Counted from the stretch's first letter, positions 34,037 through 47,367 are shown. The stretch is 64,000 nucleotides of DNA from Sesamum alatum (GCA_034509735.1 JACGWO010000006.1:10245001-10309000), one strand, 5' to 3'. Made by a program: numbers and translations. Notes: generated by a model from the letters alone, not told the origin.

Positions 34037-35902
34037 CTAGTAAGGTGCACGAGCGCTGCGCGTGGGTACAATTATATTTATTTTTATTTTATTAAAAAAT
34101 AGTTATAACAATTATAAATATTTTTTTACAAACTTTGAATTATTTTGAAATATAATCAATATTTTTTCTTTATTTAAGTAATTATATAGTAATTATTATA
34201 TGGTTTATAAGAATTGCAATTTATTAAGATTTCTTTTGAAATGTCCTTAATAATGAATACATAGTTTAATGGCAAAATTCATGAGTTTTGTTGACTCTAT
34301 ATATCTCTTCTGTATATCTCTTCATTTTGTTTGTTTTCATGTTAACTATGCCAATTATTTTCATGTTATTATCGAGATATATGGTTCTAATTTTGATTTT
34401 TGTATGAAAAGTTTTAAAAAAATGGATTCTTTGATTGTTTAGGTATTAGTAAATTAGATATGTATTTTGCTATAGAACTTTATCATCTTTTTTTTTTTAG
34501 GAGTGTGCGACACGTTTAGAATTTTTTTTTAATTTTAAAAAGTTTTTGAATTGTCCTTTTTTTTTCAAAAAAAGAAAAAAGAGTTTTGAACTAAATAAAA
34601 AAGAATTTATTTCTCTCAAACTAAACGTTTTGGGATGAAATTACTAAAACATCGAAAGATGTCACGATATAATTTAACTAATTTGAATGATTAGAAATTT
34701 TTTTATTGCGTACTTTTTAATATAAAGTGATTATGTATATTTTTTTTAAGTCATATATTTTTGGTTAAAAATTTAGATATAATACATACTTATTTTATGT
34801 ATTATCTTGATATTTTTGTGTTGCATAAATTTGACAGAGAAATTTAGAATATATATATATATATATAATATTATAAATAACCGTATCAGTGTCGTATTAT
34901 ATCCTAATTTAAAATTTGCCATGTCGTTGTATCCGTATCGTATCGTGTCCGTGTCGCCGTGTCCATACATCATAAGAATTAATCATCTAATCGATTATGC
35001 TATTAGAATTTAGAATGGTATAACTAATCATGCATTTGCTTTAGAAATTATCTTTACTAATAATCTCGAAATTGCAATTATTATTTTTTTTAGGTAAACA
35101 GTTCTTTAGAGTGCACTATACTTTTTCTTTAAAATCAGTTTCTTTTTTTTTTTCTTATTACTACAATTTTAAAGTGGTTGACTTAATTTTGTTTTTGAAC
35201 ACAGTTTTAATTTATAATATAGTTTTTTTTTTTTAGTCTTCTCTACTATTTTTCACATAACTACATTGTTTAAGTTCTTCTAGATTTTTCGTTAAGAATT
35301 AAAAGATCTAAATCTACATTTACAAACAAAAACAAAATCAACTCACATCAAGAAAAAAAAATTTAGCAAGATTTTTAAAAGGATATAATTTTTGAATGCT
35401 AATCTATGTGCCACATGATTCTCATTCTTCCATCATTCTTAAAACTTTTTATTGCCAAATTTTTATTTTCCTCTTTTAGTCAATCCAATTTTTTTCCTAT
35501 TATCTATTTTTTTATCTTAATTTGTGATTTTTTTTTTCAAACATTCACGGATTGGAATCTATACAAGTTCTAATTATTAAATTTTGTTTTTTCTCAAATT
35601 TGGGTTGCTCTAGGGTAGATGTCATTTTTATCATCATTTTTTTTTATTTTAAAATAATTGTATTCTATCAAAAGGCCCTACTAAGTTTAACTACAAATTT
35701 TTTATATTCTTTGATAAAATTATATCAGAGTATTTCAAACTTTTTATAATCAATAATTTTTTTTTGCATGATTATATTTAAATAATTCATAAATTAATGA
35801 CATAATAAATTTTAATTTATTCAAGTCCTAAATATTATTGAATAGAAAAGACAATTAAAAGTATTGTATCATAAACATTGTTTCAAATTTAACGAGGTGA
35901 AC
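34037..35902 (-). mobile_element. Non-autonomous Helitron-like element, copy C
   Basis: Reverse duplicate of copy B. The 3' terminus CTAG is at 34037-34040 with the GCGCTGCGCGTG hairpin just inside. The start is near 35902. From 35903 to 36148 is unassigned sequence shared with the left arm. Confidence 0.55.
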
Positions 35903-36148
35903 AAACTTATAAGATGGAATTAGAAGCTGTTTCATTTCCACTCGATTTACAAATTAAACAAGGGAAAATATAGGGCTCTCAACTAATAAGAGTGAAGACA
36001 AGTGATTGAACATGGTATTAACCCTAGAAAATTGAAGCACACGTCATCCACAATACAGTTTACAGTCGCCAGAGCCAGGAGGACAATGAGATTCCTGATA
36101 TATATATCTTCAACTTCATGCAATAAACTAGAACTCCTTCCCAGTGCA

Positions 36149-36233
36149 TGTAAAAAAATTCATATAATATTACCTCCACCCATGTTTGTCCAAATTTGAT
36201 TATTGTTTTACAATTTTTGAGTTAGAGAATCCT
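36149..36233 (-). repeat. Copia-3 3' LTR, distal piece
   Basis: Matches the LTR end near the Copia-3 primer-binding site at 55968-56046. Its match runs up to GAGTTAGAGAATCCT, where the MITE begins. The rest of the LTR resumes at 49335, 13.1 kb away. It begins with TGTAAAAAAATTCATATAAT on the plus strand. Confidence 0.75.
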
Positions 36234-36429
36234 CACTACTAGAAAAAATTTAATATTAGCTATATTTTTAATGATCATGGCTAAAACCGTGGTAGATAAT
36301 TATTATTAACTAATGGTTAAATAAAAAACCGATGGAAAGCTAGTATTTTTTTTATTAAGAAACCACTCGAGAGTGGGGGGAGTTTTCGGGGGTTCCTTCC
36401 CTTCTCTCATTAAATCAAGAAAAGGTATA

Positions 36430-36595
36430 TACAACGGGGAGTGCTAAACTCCTAATATTTCTAAAGCATAAACAAGGAGTACTACTCCCTTACAAAAAGC
36501 CCAAGAGAAAAGTGAGAAAGCATAAATAAGGAGTACTATCCCTTACAAGAAGGTAGGAAAGCATAAACAAGGAGTACTACTCCCTTAAGCAGAGG
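36430..36595 (-). repeat. Tandem hairpin repeats of LINE 3' UTR, right copy
   Basis: Inverted duplicate of 12168-12330 with three GGAGTACTACTCCC-type palindromes. One has lost a base. Confidence 0.75.
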
Positions 36596-37071
36596 AGATG
36601 TGAAAGGCGCCTACAACAACTGTCTCTGGCTCACAATATATGATTGAGATGGGTGAGTATTGTCTGAGTGTCAAAAAAGGTTTTCCAAATAGTGTGAAGT
36701 GCACACACCCATTCGCATCTTCGAGGTATAATACAAAGTGGATGACATGCTCAGGATATAGTGACAATATACATAGCAAAGATCCACATATTCAAAACAA
36801 GTGTGACACCAACCGGGTAATCCTTAGAGGGCCAGACACAAAATAATCACGAAAGTAACTCACCACATACAGCATCGAAAAAGAGCCAAAAAATTGGGGG
36901 GAGGGAGACACAAGAAGTATAATTTGTTTTCAGCTCCATAGTGAAGTTGAAACTATAGTGCTAGTTGTGTTTAAGGCGAATATGGGGGAGGCAATAAGCG
37001 TCAGAATTAGTATACCTTTAATCATACCTTAGTTGATCCTTGTGATAACTTGCAAGCTATCTCTGAGCAAT

Positions 37072-40000
37072 GCCTAATTTGCAAGGAGGTCGGGTCCGCT
37101 TGGTTGATGTTCCCAATAGATGTGAGAGATTTGTACTCAATCGTCTAAAGGTATCCTTTTATTTGCATAAGAGTGTGTTGAAACATCCAAGCTCCTTTTG
37201 GTGGGAGAGTAAGGAGGTTAGTTAATGATAGCTGCATCAGTCTCGACCAGATCCTGTCGATCCCTTTTTCCAACGAAATTTGCAAACCTTTTGAGAAGAG
37301 CGCGAAGTTCTACTTGGATTGTTTGGATGCATACCCAGCGTTCATAAAGGGGAACAGAGCTTTTTCGGAGTGGTCTTCTAAGAATGCCACCAGCCCTAGA
37401 TTGGCCAGGGTTGCCTTTGGAGGCCCCGTCTATGTTGAGCTTCATCCACCTGATATCAGGTTTCAACCAAGTCAGCCATGGTAGCGGTGGGGTGTTTCTG
37501 TTGCATGGAATTAGAGCTTCACTTGTCTTGCAGCCAAATGGTCGTCAAACAGGTGCCCACTTTCAGCAATTTGCTTTTTTGGAGGAGGTGGATATTTGAA
37601 GGACTTTGTAGATGATGTGTGTTTGTGTTGAATACGGTTCCTTCATGTCTTGTCTATTTCTAGCTTTCCAGAATTGTACCAATAGATGATGGCTGGCATG
37701 GTGTTTTTAGTAGAACTTTGTTCGAGGTGGACCTTCTCCAAGCCATGAAAGAACGTATGTATGGCAGCAGTTTGTGGAAGGGTACTTTGGAATTTGTTGG
37801 CAAAGAATCTCCAAACCAACTCAACTTCAATTGCATTCCATGAAAAGGTGTCTAATAGTTTTCCTCTTTTTTGGCAGCAGCAACATATGGAACTAAGATT
37901 AATGCCTTTGTGCTGAAGACTTTCTCCACAGGTCATGAGTTTGGCTAGTCTCCAATTGAATATGGACATAGATGGTGTCAAAAAGAGAGACCAAAGTATT
38001 TGGTGGAAGCTCTGGCTGTTGTCGGATTGTCGGATGTGATTCTAAAGCGATGATGTGGAAAAGCCTCCATGGGTGCTGAGTCTCCAGTGATCTAGCCTTG
38101 GGGGGGTCTGGAAGATAGGGATAGCCACAATGATGGGAATGAGGGTCTGTAGGAATCACCTGCTGAAGTTTATCAATGCTCCATTGCTTATCTCTCCAGA
38201 TCACATTAACAGGGATATGGGTTGGGTTTTCGTAGTTTCCTCTTAGTTCCGTAGTGTACCTTCCTTAATCCACCAGTCTGCAGAAGTCGGCTCTCCATTG
38301 CCAAGTGTCCAGAAAATGTTTATTTTGTGCTGCAATTTGTACTTGGCACATTTTCTTCAGGGGGAGGAGTCATTCTTTGTTGGCCTTGAAATGTAGCTGG
38401 TGATTTTCTCTTGCAGTATTTTCGAGAGTAGGAATTTGGCCCACAGGGAGTTGTTGGCTCTGAACTCCACCAAAGTTTTTGTGAAAATGCTTCAACCACT
38501 TCTCTCAAGTATATGATTCCTAGACCTCCTTCTTCGTAGGGAAAAAACATATGTTTCTCCATTTTAGTCCAGTGTATTTTCCTTTTTGCTCTCAGTGGAT
38601 CCCAGAAATATTTGGCCATGAGCTGCTCTATTTTCTGAATAACTCCTATTAGTGGGCGGAGAACCTGGAAAGATAGACAGGCATGGCTGATAGTACGCTT
38701 TCGGATCAGCTGTAACTTTCCTCCGAATGAGAGCGGGCGGTGTTCCCATCCTGAAATTTTAGAACAAGATTCCTATCAGTAAGTCATCGAACAGACTTTT
38801 TTTCTTTCTACCTTTGTACAGAGGCGGCGCCAATAGGTGATTGGAAGCAATTTTTAGGCAGAATCCTGTAATTACTCTTTTCTTTTGTGCATAAGATTGG
38901 CTTCTTTCCGGGAACAAAGGAGCTTTTAACTGATTATCTTCTGACCCGAGAATTGCTTCGTACCACTGTAGGAAGGACATAAGCATAGCTAGATTGTCTT
39001 CCTCACAATTAGTGAATAAAATAACATTATTTGCATATGCTAAGTGAGAAAGTTTACTGGTACTCCCTATCTTGTGATACATCTCTGGGGTTGCAGTGGA
39101 AAAGGTGTTCAGGCCCCGTGAGAGTGCTTCAGCGCAATGATAAATAGAGCTAGCGATATAGGGTCTCCTTGTCTCAGTCCATGCTTGGATTTAAAGAATC
39201 GCATGTTCGCCATTACTAAGACGTAAACCAGCAGTTTTCTAGTAGGTGCTCGTAAGCTGCATAAAGCTGGCTGGGAATCCCATGAGTGTCATCACTCTGT
39301 ATAAGAATTTCCAACTGACTCTGTCATAGGCTTTTTGCATATCCAGTTTTATAACCAAATTCCCTTTGTTTGTTCCTGTGCTCCAGAGCATGTACCATCT
39401 CTTTGTGCTAAGAGGATGTTGTCGTTGATGAGTCTTCCTGGAGCAAAGCTACTTTGATTACGGGAGAATGATGGAGGGAAGAACTTGAGCCATCTTTTTG
39501 TAAAGGAGTTTTGACAGGATCTTGTTGGTCACATTACAGAGTGATATAGGTCTAAAGTCGTTCCATGATTGCGGCGATTCCACTTTTGGAATCTCTGTGA
39601 TGGTAGTGCTGAGAAGCTTCGGGGCATTGGGTACCATGGAAGAAGTCAAGGACAACTTCCATCACATCTTGTTTGATAAAGTCCCGCACTCTCGCAAGAA
39701 GACCGAGTTAAATTTGTATGGTCCTGCGGCACTGTTTCTATCGATGTTGAAGACTGTGTCTTTAACTTCCTCCATTGTTGGCATTGCTACAAGTGCTGCC
39801 ATCAACTCAGCAGGGAGATGAGGGAGAATGAATGGTAGGGTATCCACATTTCCAGAAGTGTGATCCGTGGTGAGGAGATGCTCAAAGTAGCTGGCTGCTG
39901 ACAACTTAATTTGAGTTGGAGTGGTGATTTCAGTTCCGTTGTTGACAATTCTGTGGATTCTGGATCTCACTCTCTTCTTCTTGACCAGGGAAAGTGGAAG

Positions 40001-41063
40001 AATTTAGTGTTTCTATCTCTTCTACCAACCATTTGCAACTGCTTTTCTGTCTCCAAAATTCCTCCTCTAGTGATAATGCGTAGAATTAGTTCAGCATTAC
40101 TTCTGTTCAGGTCAATCAGGTTAATGTCCGACGATTGGCTGTCAAATCGTTCCTCTACCTCCATGGCTTTTCTCTTTGCTTCTTCGAATCGGTCGTAGAC
40201 ATTGCCAAATGTGTTCTTGTTCTAGTACTTCAAACATGTCATTTGTCCTATACAGTTTTTATTGTAGCTTGTACATCCCATATCCCTGGATGGGAAGTCT
40301 CCAGGATTGTTCCATCATCTTTGAGAAGTTGTGGTGTTTGATCCACATGTTCCGGGAATCGGAATGATGTAGGTCCTCTTTCATCCTGGAAGGATGATGT
40401 GATGAGCAGAGGGTGATGATCTGAAGTGCATCTAGATAGGTGAGAGACTCTAGTGGTGTTGAAGATTTTTGTCCAGTCACTAGAGTATAGAACTCGGTCA
40501 AGTCTTCTCCAGATCCTATTGTTGGTCCAGGTGAAAGAGGATCCTTCATATCCTACATCTTGTAACCCTGTGTCCAGGACCATCTCCTTGAAGTCGTCCA
40601 TATGACCCAGCTGGTTACTGCCTCCTTGGTTTTCTGAGCTGTGAAGGAAGGTGTTGATGTTTCCCCCGACAAGCCAAGGGGTTGGAGATGTAGATATATT
40701 GAGGAGTTCTTCCCAGAGCAGTCTGCTTGGAGAGCTGTAGCATTTGGCATAGACAAAGGTACAAAATATGTCCTTGGGGAGGAAGGGTGAGCTAATATTT
40801 ACATGTAGGAATTATGGGTTGTCTTTTGAAATTTGGATGTTTCAGCCATGCGAGCCAAAACACCAAATTTTGTTATTCACATTAGAACACGAAAACTGAA
40901 ATCCAAGTCTTCTAACAAAGATGTTATTATCCAACTGAACAAATGTTCCAACGCAAAACAAGAACGTGCGGTTTGTGTTTCAGTGAGCATATCAAGAAGT
41001 ATCTTCTGTTTAGCAGTTTTACCAATTCCCCTGACATTCCATATGAGGATCTTGATCATTTAA
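37072..41063 (-). pseudogene. LINE ORF2 (endonuclease, RT, zf-RVT, RNase H), broken
   Basis: The ATG at about 41057-41063 opens MIKILIWNVRGIGK, the usual start of the APE-type endonuclease that nicks target DNA. The endonuclease ends with SFTWTNN, RRLDRVL and SDHHPLL (about 40430-40560). RT includes KAYDRVSWKF (near 39310-39340, deleted in the left arm) and YANNVILF (near 39020-39045) where FADD is expected. zf-RVT (37643-37981) and RNase H (37072-37466, LNIDGASKGNPG) follow. Many single-base indels split it into short frames, more than in the left-arm copy. Confidence 0.85.
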
Positions 41064-41070
41064 TCGGTTA

Positions 41071-42134
41071 TTAAGATGAAGATCTAGTGCTCCTTTTCAG
41101 GAGAGTTTTAGGAGGGGATGCACCTTTCATATATTTACCTTTGTTATTGGGTCTCCTTGAATAAGTTGTTTCTCCTGTGGATTTGTTTCTCTTGTGTTTC
41201 TGGGTGGAGTTGGCTTCGGTCAGGATGGTCTCTTGTATTATGGACTCCATATCTTGAGCCATGAAGATGTCATCTCTTTGTCTCTCAAGTGAGTTTTGAC
41301 ACCTCCTCCGGGATGGGTGATTCCTCTTCATGGGGATTGTAGACTTGGAGTTGTAGGGTCTCTTCCTCCAGGTGGGCTAGAGCTTGGAAACCTAATTGGA
41401 AATAGGTATAAATGGTCTCCTCTATTTCTTGAATGTTCTCAGCCAGATCAGAGGGCGTGTCCAATTATAGAGATTTACTAGCTCTTTGCTACCTATTTCT
41501 ATCAAAAAGCTCATCTAAAGCCTCAATCTCTTCATAATACATGTGTCATTTTTTTGTTTGCATGTTCTCCAGTCCCAGTTTTTATCTAGAAGATCAACAA
41601 GCAACGGATCATCATAGTTAAAGTCTTCTTGATTCTCTATGATGTAGTTAGACTTACTAGTGTCCTCCATGTTCCTGTTGTAGTGAAAGTTTTCAGCAGC
41701 ATATGTGGTGTGTGCGTTTTGGGTAGGAGTGGCTTAGTATCAAACTGAGGTTGGTTTATCCAGTAGCATGCATGTTTTTGGGTGATGACGAAGCAGAATT
41801 ATTAGCGGCATAGACACCAGCATCATTAGCTATAAGAGTGTTGTTAGTGATAGAGGGTAGTGTGACTAGTGGTTGTGTGCTTTTTGTGAGCAGAAAAGTG
41901 TCCCAGTTTTATGAGGATTGGCTTCAACCTCCTGGACAGCGTTAGAAATGACAGCATGCATTTTTCAAATATATCAGTCTCGATCACATTCGACGTAAGT
42001 GTTAACAATGGGTACAGTCTCAATAGCAACAAATACATTATTCACATGGAAATCAACAATATCAGAGACAGTACTTTTGCAAGATAAAGCAGTTTTAGGC
42101 ACATAATTAGATGAAATAAGAGCAACATGCATAG
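41071..42134 (-). pseudogene. LINE ORF1 C-terminal part and ORF1/ORF2 junction
   Basis: Continues LINE ORF1 on the 3' side of Copia-2. A lysine/arginine-rich 86-codon frame (41071-41331) ends eight bases before the ORF2 ATG, a spacing usual for plant LINE ORF1/ORF2. Upstream, 41332-42134, the sequence is decayed and matches the style of the ORF1 linker at 47373-47600. Confidence 0.6.
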
Positions 42135-44131
42135 TGAAAGCCTTGGGTAGGCGTGTGGATCGTCCCAGGAATAGCGCGAATGCGGAAGCGCGATATATTT
42201 TAAATTACAAAAATTTAAACATGCATAATACGTATTAAAAATAAATTCGTTCACAGGGTGTGCCTTGAAATTCCCGGGGTGTTTGGTGTATTCATGAATT
42301 AAAAGAACATACATAGCAATCATGGAGGCCATAGGATTCATAAATAAAGAAGACGAAACATAAACCAAAAACCTACTGATTCGTCGTTTTCCTCTTCTAA
42401 TCGGTACTTGCGTTGTTCCCCGATTTCCTCCAAGATCTCGTATGGGAGACCCTCTAATTCGTGACACGCAATCCGCCCACGTATCTTGTACTTCGTGCTA
42501 AGTGAACGAACAAGTATTTTATTGGAGAGGACGGATCGATCACACGTTATTAATTTAACGAGATCAATCTCCAATGTTCAATTGTTGAAGAACAAAGAAC
42601 AAAAAAGAGTTTTCTTTGAAGAAATAGAGAGAGGCGGACGAGAGAGAGGGAGAGAGCACACGAGTTTTGTGTGTGTGTGTGTGTATGTGTGTCAAGAATC
42701 ATCATCTTTCTATAATTGAAGGGCTAGGAATATAGATAGAGGAGGAATTCATTCCTCTTCAAACTCCAACTCTAGGAAGCTAATTTGATTAGGATTTTGA
42801 CCTAGTCAAAGTCCTAGTCAAAGTAGCTCTTTCACCAAGTCAAAAAATCCTAGCCATCCATCTCTCCATTTAATCTCAACCATCCATTTAATTTAATGGA
42901 ATATTTAAATCCTATTTAAATATTTCAAGGGCAATAAATAAATATATTAAATATAAATATTATTTAAGCCCATTAAATTAATTTTCTAATAAATCTAATT
43001 ATTAGATAAATTCCTTTTATCTAATAAAAGGAATTAATTTCTCTCAAGAAAATAAGGACCCGATTAAATCCAATTTAATCATTCCATTTCTCCAAATATT
43101 TAATTCTAAATTAAATACTTTATGTGTGCGGATTGTGTGTGACTCTTTAGGTTCACCTTAAGCTAGACTTGGTTGGATTCCTAGAATCACCCGTTACCAT
43201 GGGTGGCCATCTAGCAACAGTCCATGCCACTAGAGACTAGGTGAATATACGGGGATGAACATTTAGGCTTTACAGTACATTTGTCCTTCTGTCTATGGTC
43301 TCACCACTTAAGGTCTGGGGCACGAAAAATGCAGGTACCCATTTGGACCTAAGTGTCGGTCTGTCCTTTACTAAACGCCGCAAGGGATACCTTCCCTTCT
43401 GTTCAGTTACTATAGCCACAGATTTTAGGGACAAGACACAGAGCATTTGTGAGACACGACTGTCAATACCTTTTTGACAGGAGACAGATCCTTTCTTGGA
43501 AACTATTGTCACTCTGTACACAGGAGCTGCACTAGATATGGCTTATGACTACTCAAGTGCATCTTGGCAATCTCTCACCATATCTAAGATACAACCCTGA
43601 TGTACAGGTAAACTCAGCAGTTCCTCAAGTCAAAGGACTTGACTTGTACCGTTGGAACCGGGAAACACACGTCATACCTAACCGAACCTACTCAAGGTCC
43701 TCCGTAAGACGGTTCCCGCGAGTCACCTCAAATCAGCTGCTCCTAGCAGGTTAACCCACTAACACTGCTTAGACGACCCTCGTCACTCGTTGATGAAATA
43801 CGACAGCAGATGCTTAGTGCAAGTCTCAAGGGGAATCTCGGTACCATTTTCGAGATTCCTTGACTTGGAGATTTTCGGACTGATTCGGCGGGTACTGATT
43901 TCATGGACCTACTCCAAGCGTAAGTCCCAGTCCCGAAATGCGTTTCAATCCGTGGGCTTTGTTTGCGTAGTGAACAGATATATATAAAGCAGATAAAGTG
44001 AACACAAATAAAGTGAATGCCAAATGAATTTCACTTCTTATTCATTAATGATTTATTAAAACCTCGAAATTGTTCAGACATAGGTTACAATTCGCCTGCC
44101 AAGATTGGCTACATGGTCACCTATTCTAACA
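42135..44131 (-). repeat. Copia-2 3' LTR (1,997 bp)
   Basis: On the element strand it begins TGTTAGAATAGGTGACC and ends GGCTTTCA. A polypurine tract, AAGTGGGAGAT, adjoins it at 44132-44142. It contains a (GT)n run at about 42668-42690. It is related to the solo LTR at 51119-53190, sharing TCTTTAGGTT and GGTGGCC segments in opposite orientation. Confidence 0.9.
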
Positions 44132-44139
44132 ATCTCCCA

Positions 44140-47084
44140 CTTGACCTTAAAGCCAATCGCCTATATGACTAATCCCCATCTTCTCAAGATGTTGCGTATG
44201 AGCGCTCTGCGACATATGCTTTATCAGCGGATCTACTGTGTTGTCTGCTGAGTTGACTCGGTCCATCCAAACATCACCTCTTCCTACCATTTCTCTTAGA
44301 AGATGATAGCGTCTAACAATGTGTTTGGAACGGTGATGAGATCTCGGTTCCTTTGCTTGCGCTATTGCTCCGTTGTTATCACAAAGATGACAACGGGCTC
44401 AGCGATGCTATGCACCATACCCAACTCTTTGATGTAGTTTCTCATCCAAACCGCTTCTTGGCAGCTTCTGAAGCTGCTATGTATTCGGCCTCAGTGGTGG
44501 AATCAGCAGTGGTTGCTTACTTGGAACTTTTTCCAAGCCACCAACTCCTCCATTGAGCCTGAATACATAACCCGATTGAGACTTGGCATCATCGTCATCA
44601 GCCTGGAAGCTAGCATCGCTAAAGCCTTCCAGGATCAGTTCTCCATTGCCATAGACTAAGAACATTTCCTTAGTCCTCCGCAGGTACTTAAGGATGCCCT
44701 TAACTGCATTCCAATGTGCCTCTCCTGCACAAAACTGATATCTGCCCGTTACACTCAAAGAGTAAGCAATGTCAGGTCTAGTGCAGTGGACCGCATATTG
44801 GATGCTTCCTACGGCAGAAGGATAGGGGATGACTTTCATCCTTTCAAGTTCCTCATCAGTCTGCGGGGACTGTTTCTTTGATAACTTGATCCCATGCCTC
44901 ATGGGAAGGAATCCTCGTTTGGAGTTGTCCACCGATACCTATTCAGGACTTTCTCCATATACGAGTTTTGGGTGAGTCCTAACATTCTTTTAGATCTGTC
45001 CCTAACAATCTGGATGCCTAGAATATAGGAGGCTTCACCCAAATCCTTCATGGAAAAATTGAGTTGATAACCATGCTTTTGTGTCACCCAACATTCTAAC
45101 ATCATTACCTATGAGTAGAATATCATCCACATAAAGCACTAGGAACACTATAGAGCTCCCACTAACCTTCTTGTATACACAAGGGTCGGATTCGTTTTCG
45201 ATGAAGTCATAACCTCGTATTACTTCATCAAAGCGAATGTTCCAGCTCCGGAATGCTTGTTTGAGGCCATAGATGGACATCTGGAGACGACAGACCTTCT
45301 GTTATTCTCCAGTGACTGTGAAACCCTCCGGCTGATCCATGTAGATCTCTTCCTCAACGAAACCATTAAGGAAAGCCGTTTTCACGTCTATCTGTCATAT
45401 CTCATAGTCATACCACGCTGCTATGGCAAGCAGGATCCGAATGGATTTAGCCATGGCCACTGGCGAGTAGGTGTCCTCAAAATCGACCCTGGGTCGTTGA
45501 GTATACCCTTTAGCTACTAGCCTAGCCTTAAATGTTGTGACTTCTCCATCAACGCCAAGTTTGCGCTTATAGACCCACTTACAGCCAACTGGCTTAACAC
45601 CTTTCGGTGGGTCTACAAGTCTCCAGACTTGGTTCTCACTCATGGAGTCCATTTCGGTTTTCATGGCCTCAAGCCATTTCCCGGAGTCGATGTCAGACAT
45701 CGCTTCTCCGTATATCTTAGTATCGTTATCCAGTAGACCGGTCATATTTAGAAAGCCATATCTCACCGGAGGTCAAGACTCTCTAGTTGACCTACGGAGA
45801 ATGGGAAGTCAGTGGTGACTGTGGGCGCTGACTGTATAGGAGCTGACGGTTCAGGTACCCCGGCTGGCCTTTCCTGAGGCTGTCCTTCATGCCTAGCATG
45901 CTGGACTTCTCGAGGTTGGTCAGCCCTTCGGGTATCTATCCTAAATCCTCTAAGTGAGGAATCTGCGGCTACCTCTGATGACTGATTTCCATCACTTGAT
46001 CCCTCAAGGATCAGTTCATCAGGTTGGATATCCTCTGGAAAACCTTGTTCCAAGGACACTGCATTCCTTGAAACAAATACCTTTTGTTCCACCAAGGGGT
46101 CATAAAAGTAATAACCTGCAGTATTTTTGGGGTGACCAACGAACCTGCATAAGCTAGACCTGGATTCTAGCTTATCTCCCACTAACCTCTTGACGTATGC
46201 GGGGCTACCCCGCACTTTCAAGTAGTTGTAGGACGCAGGCTTGCCGTGCCATATTTCATATGGCGTTTGGGTCAATACACTGGTTGGTGCCACATTTAAC
46301 AACTTGGCCACCGTTTCCAATGCGTAGCCCCAAAAGGACAAGGGCAATTTGGTAAAAATTATCATGGATCGAACCATGTCTAACAGGGTTCAATTTCTCC
46401 TTTCAAAGACACCATTCAAATATGGTGTCCCGGGAGGTGTCCATTCAGATAGGATACCATTTTCTTTAAGATAATCAAGAAACTCAGTACAAGGTACTCT
46501 CCGCCTCGGTCTGACCGTAGGACTTTAATTTTGCAGTTGGTTTGGTTCTCCACTTCAAGTTTGAATTCTTTAAACCTCTCAAGAGCTTCAGACTTGTACC
46601 TCATCAGGTATACATAACCATACCGTGAATGATTATCGGTGAAGGTTATGAAGTAGGAGAACCCACATCGCGCCTGCGTCCTTAATGGTCCACATACGTC
46701 TGTATGGACCAAGTCCAACAGACCTGTGGCAAGTCTACTTTGTCCTACAAAGGGCTTTTTGGTCATTTTCCACCTTAGACAGGATTCCCAAGTTGGTAGC
46801 TCACTCAAGTCCCCTACCTCTAGGTTCTTTCAGTCTACCAATTTCTTCATCCTGTCTTGGGATATGTGACATAGCCTAGCGTGCCACAGTCGTGCGTTCC
46901 CGTTGTTATCTATTTTACGTTTGTGTTGAGCGTTAAGAACGAAGTTCATTTGTTGTAAGATATAGAGCCCATTATTGAGTGTACCAAGCAGATGAGCAAT
47001 TCCACACCTCATCAAATAAAAGCAATTTTTATTGATCATAAACTTATATCCACTATTGTCTAACAACGGAATCTCGGTACCCAT
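44140..47084 (-). pseudogene. Copia-2 pol: integrase, RT, RNase H
   Basis: GAG-pre-integrase (46830-47084) has LWHARLCHISQDRMKKLVD. Integrase has LDLVHTDVCGPL, FITFTDNHSRYGYVYLM and KVLRSDRGGEYL (46416-46808), giving two of the catalytic acids, and continues in 45763-46377 with FWGYALETVAKLLN. RT includes GCKWVYKRKLGVDG and RLVAKGYTQ (45395-45766), YGLKQAFRSWN and LYVDDILLIGND (45035-45280). RNase H begins with GFSDASFQADDDD (44477-44932). A continuing linker and several frame changes show a dead copy, but the domains are far better kept than in Copia-1. Confidence 0.9.
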
Positions 47085-47367
47085 TTTCGAGATTCCTTGA
47101 CTTGGAGATTTCTGGACTGATTCGTCGGTACTGATTTCATGGACCTACCTCCAAGCGTAGTCCCAGTCCCCGAAATGCGTTTTCAGTCCGTGGGCTTTGT
47201 TTGCGTAGTGAACAGATATATAAAGCAGATAAAGTGAACATAAATAAAGTGAATGCCAAATGAATTTCAATTCTTATTCATTAATGATTTATTAAAACCT
47301 CGAAATTGTTCAAACATAGATTACAATTCGCCTCCCAAGATTGGCTACATGGTCACCTATTCTAACA
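47069..47367 (-). repeat. Copia-2 5' LTR remnant
   Basis: Matches the first 300 bp of the LTR, then changes abruptly to pol coding sequence at the shared bases GGAATCTCGGTACC. Confidence 0.9.

Larger units (their letters stand above)
31929..40499 (-). repeat. Right arm of 8.5-kb inverted duplication
   Basis: Reverse complement of 8287-16822. It starts with CAACCTCCAAATCT, matching the last bases before the N gap, and matches through GAACTCGGTCAAG at 40502. The LINE reading frames here carry more single-base indels than the left arm. Beyond 40502 the LINE continues while the left arm switches to Helitron copy A. Confidence 0.9.
42135..47367 (-). mobile_element. Ty1/Copia retrotransposon (Copia-2), internally deleted
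   Basis: Flanked by CATAG at 42130-42134 and 47368-47372, a 5-bp target duplication. The complete 3' LTR is 42135-44131. Only about 300 bp of the 5' LTR remains (47069-47367), matching 43832-44131 almost perfectly. Missing are the rest of the 5' LTR, the primer-binding site, gag and protease. The element lies inside LINE ORF1. Confidence 0.95.

Noticed and set aside
42660..42720. Regulatory GT repeat
   Set aside because: A plain (GT)n microsatellite within the Copia-2 LTR. Nothing ties it to regulation.
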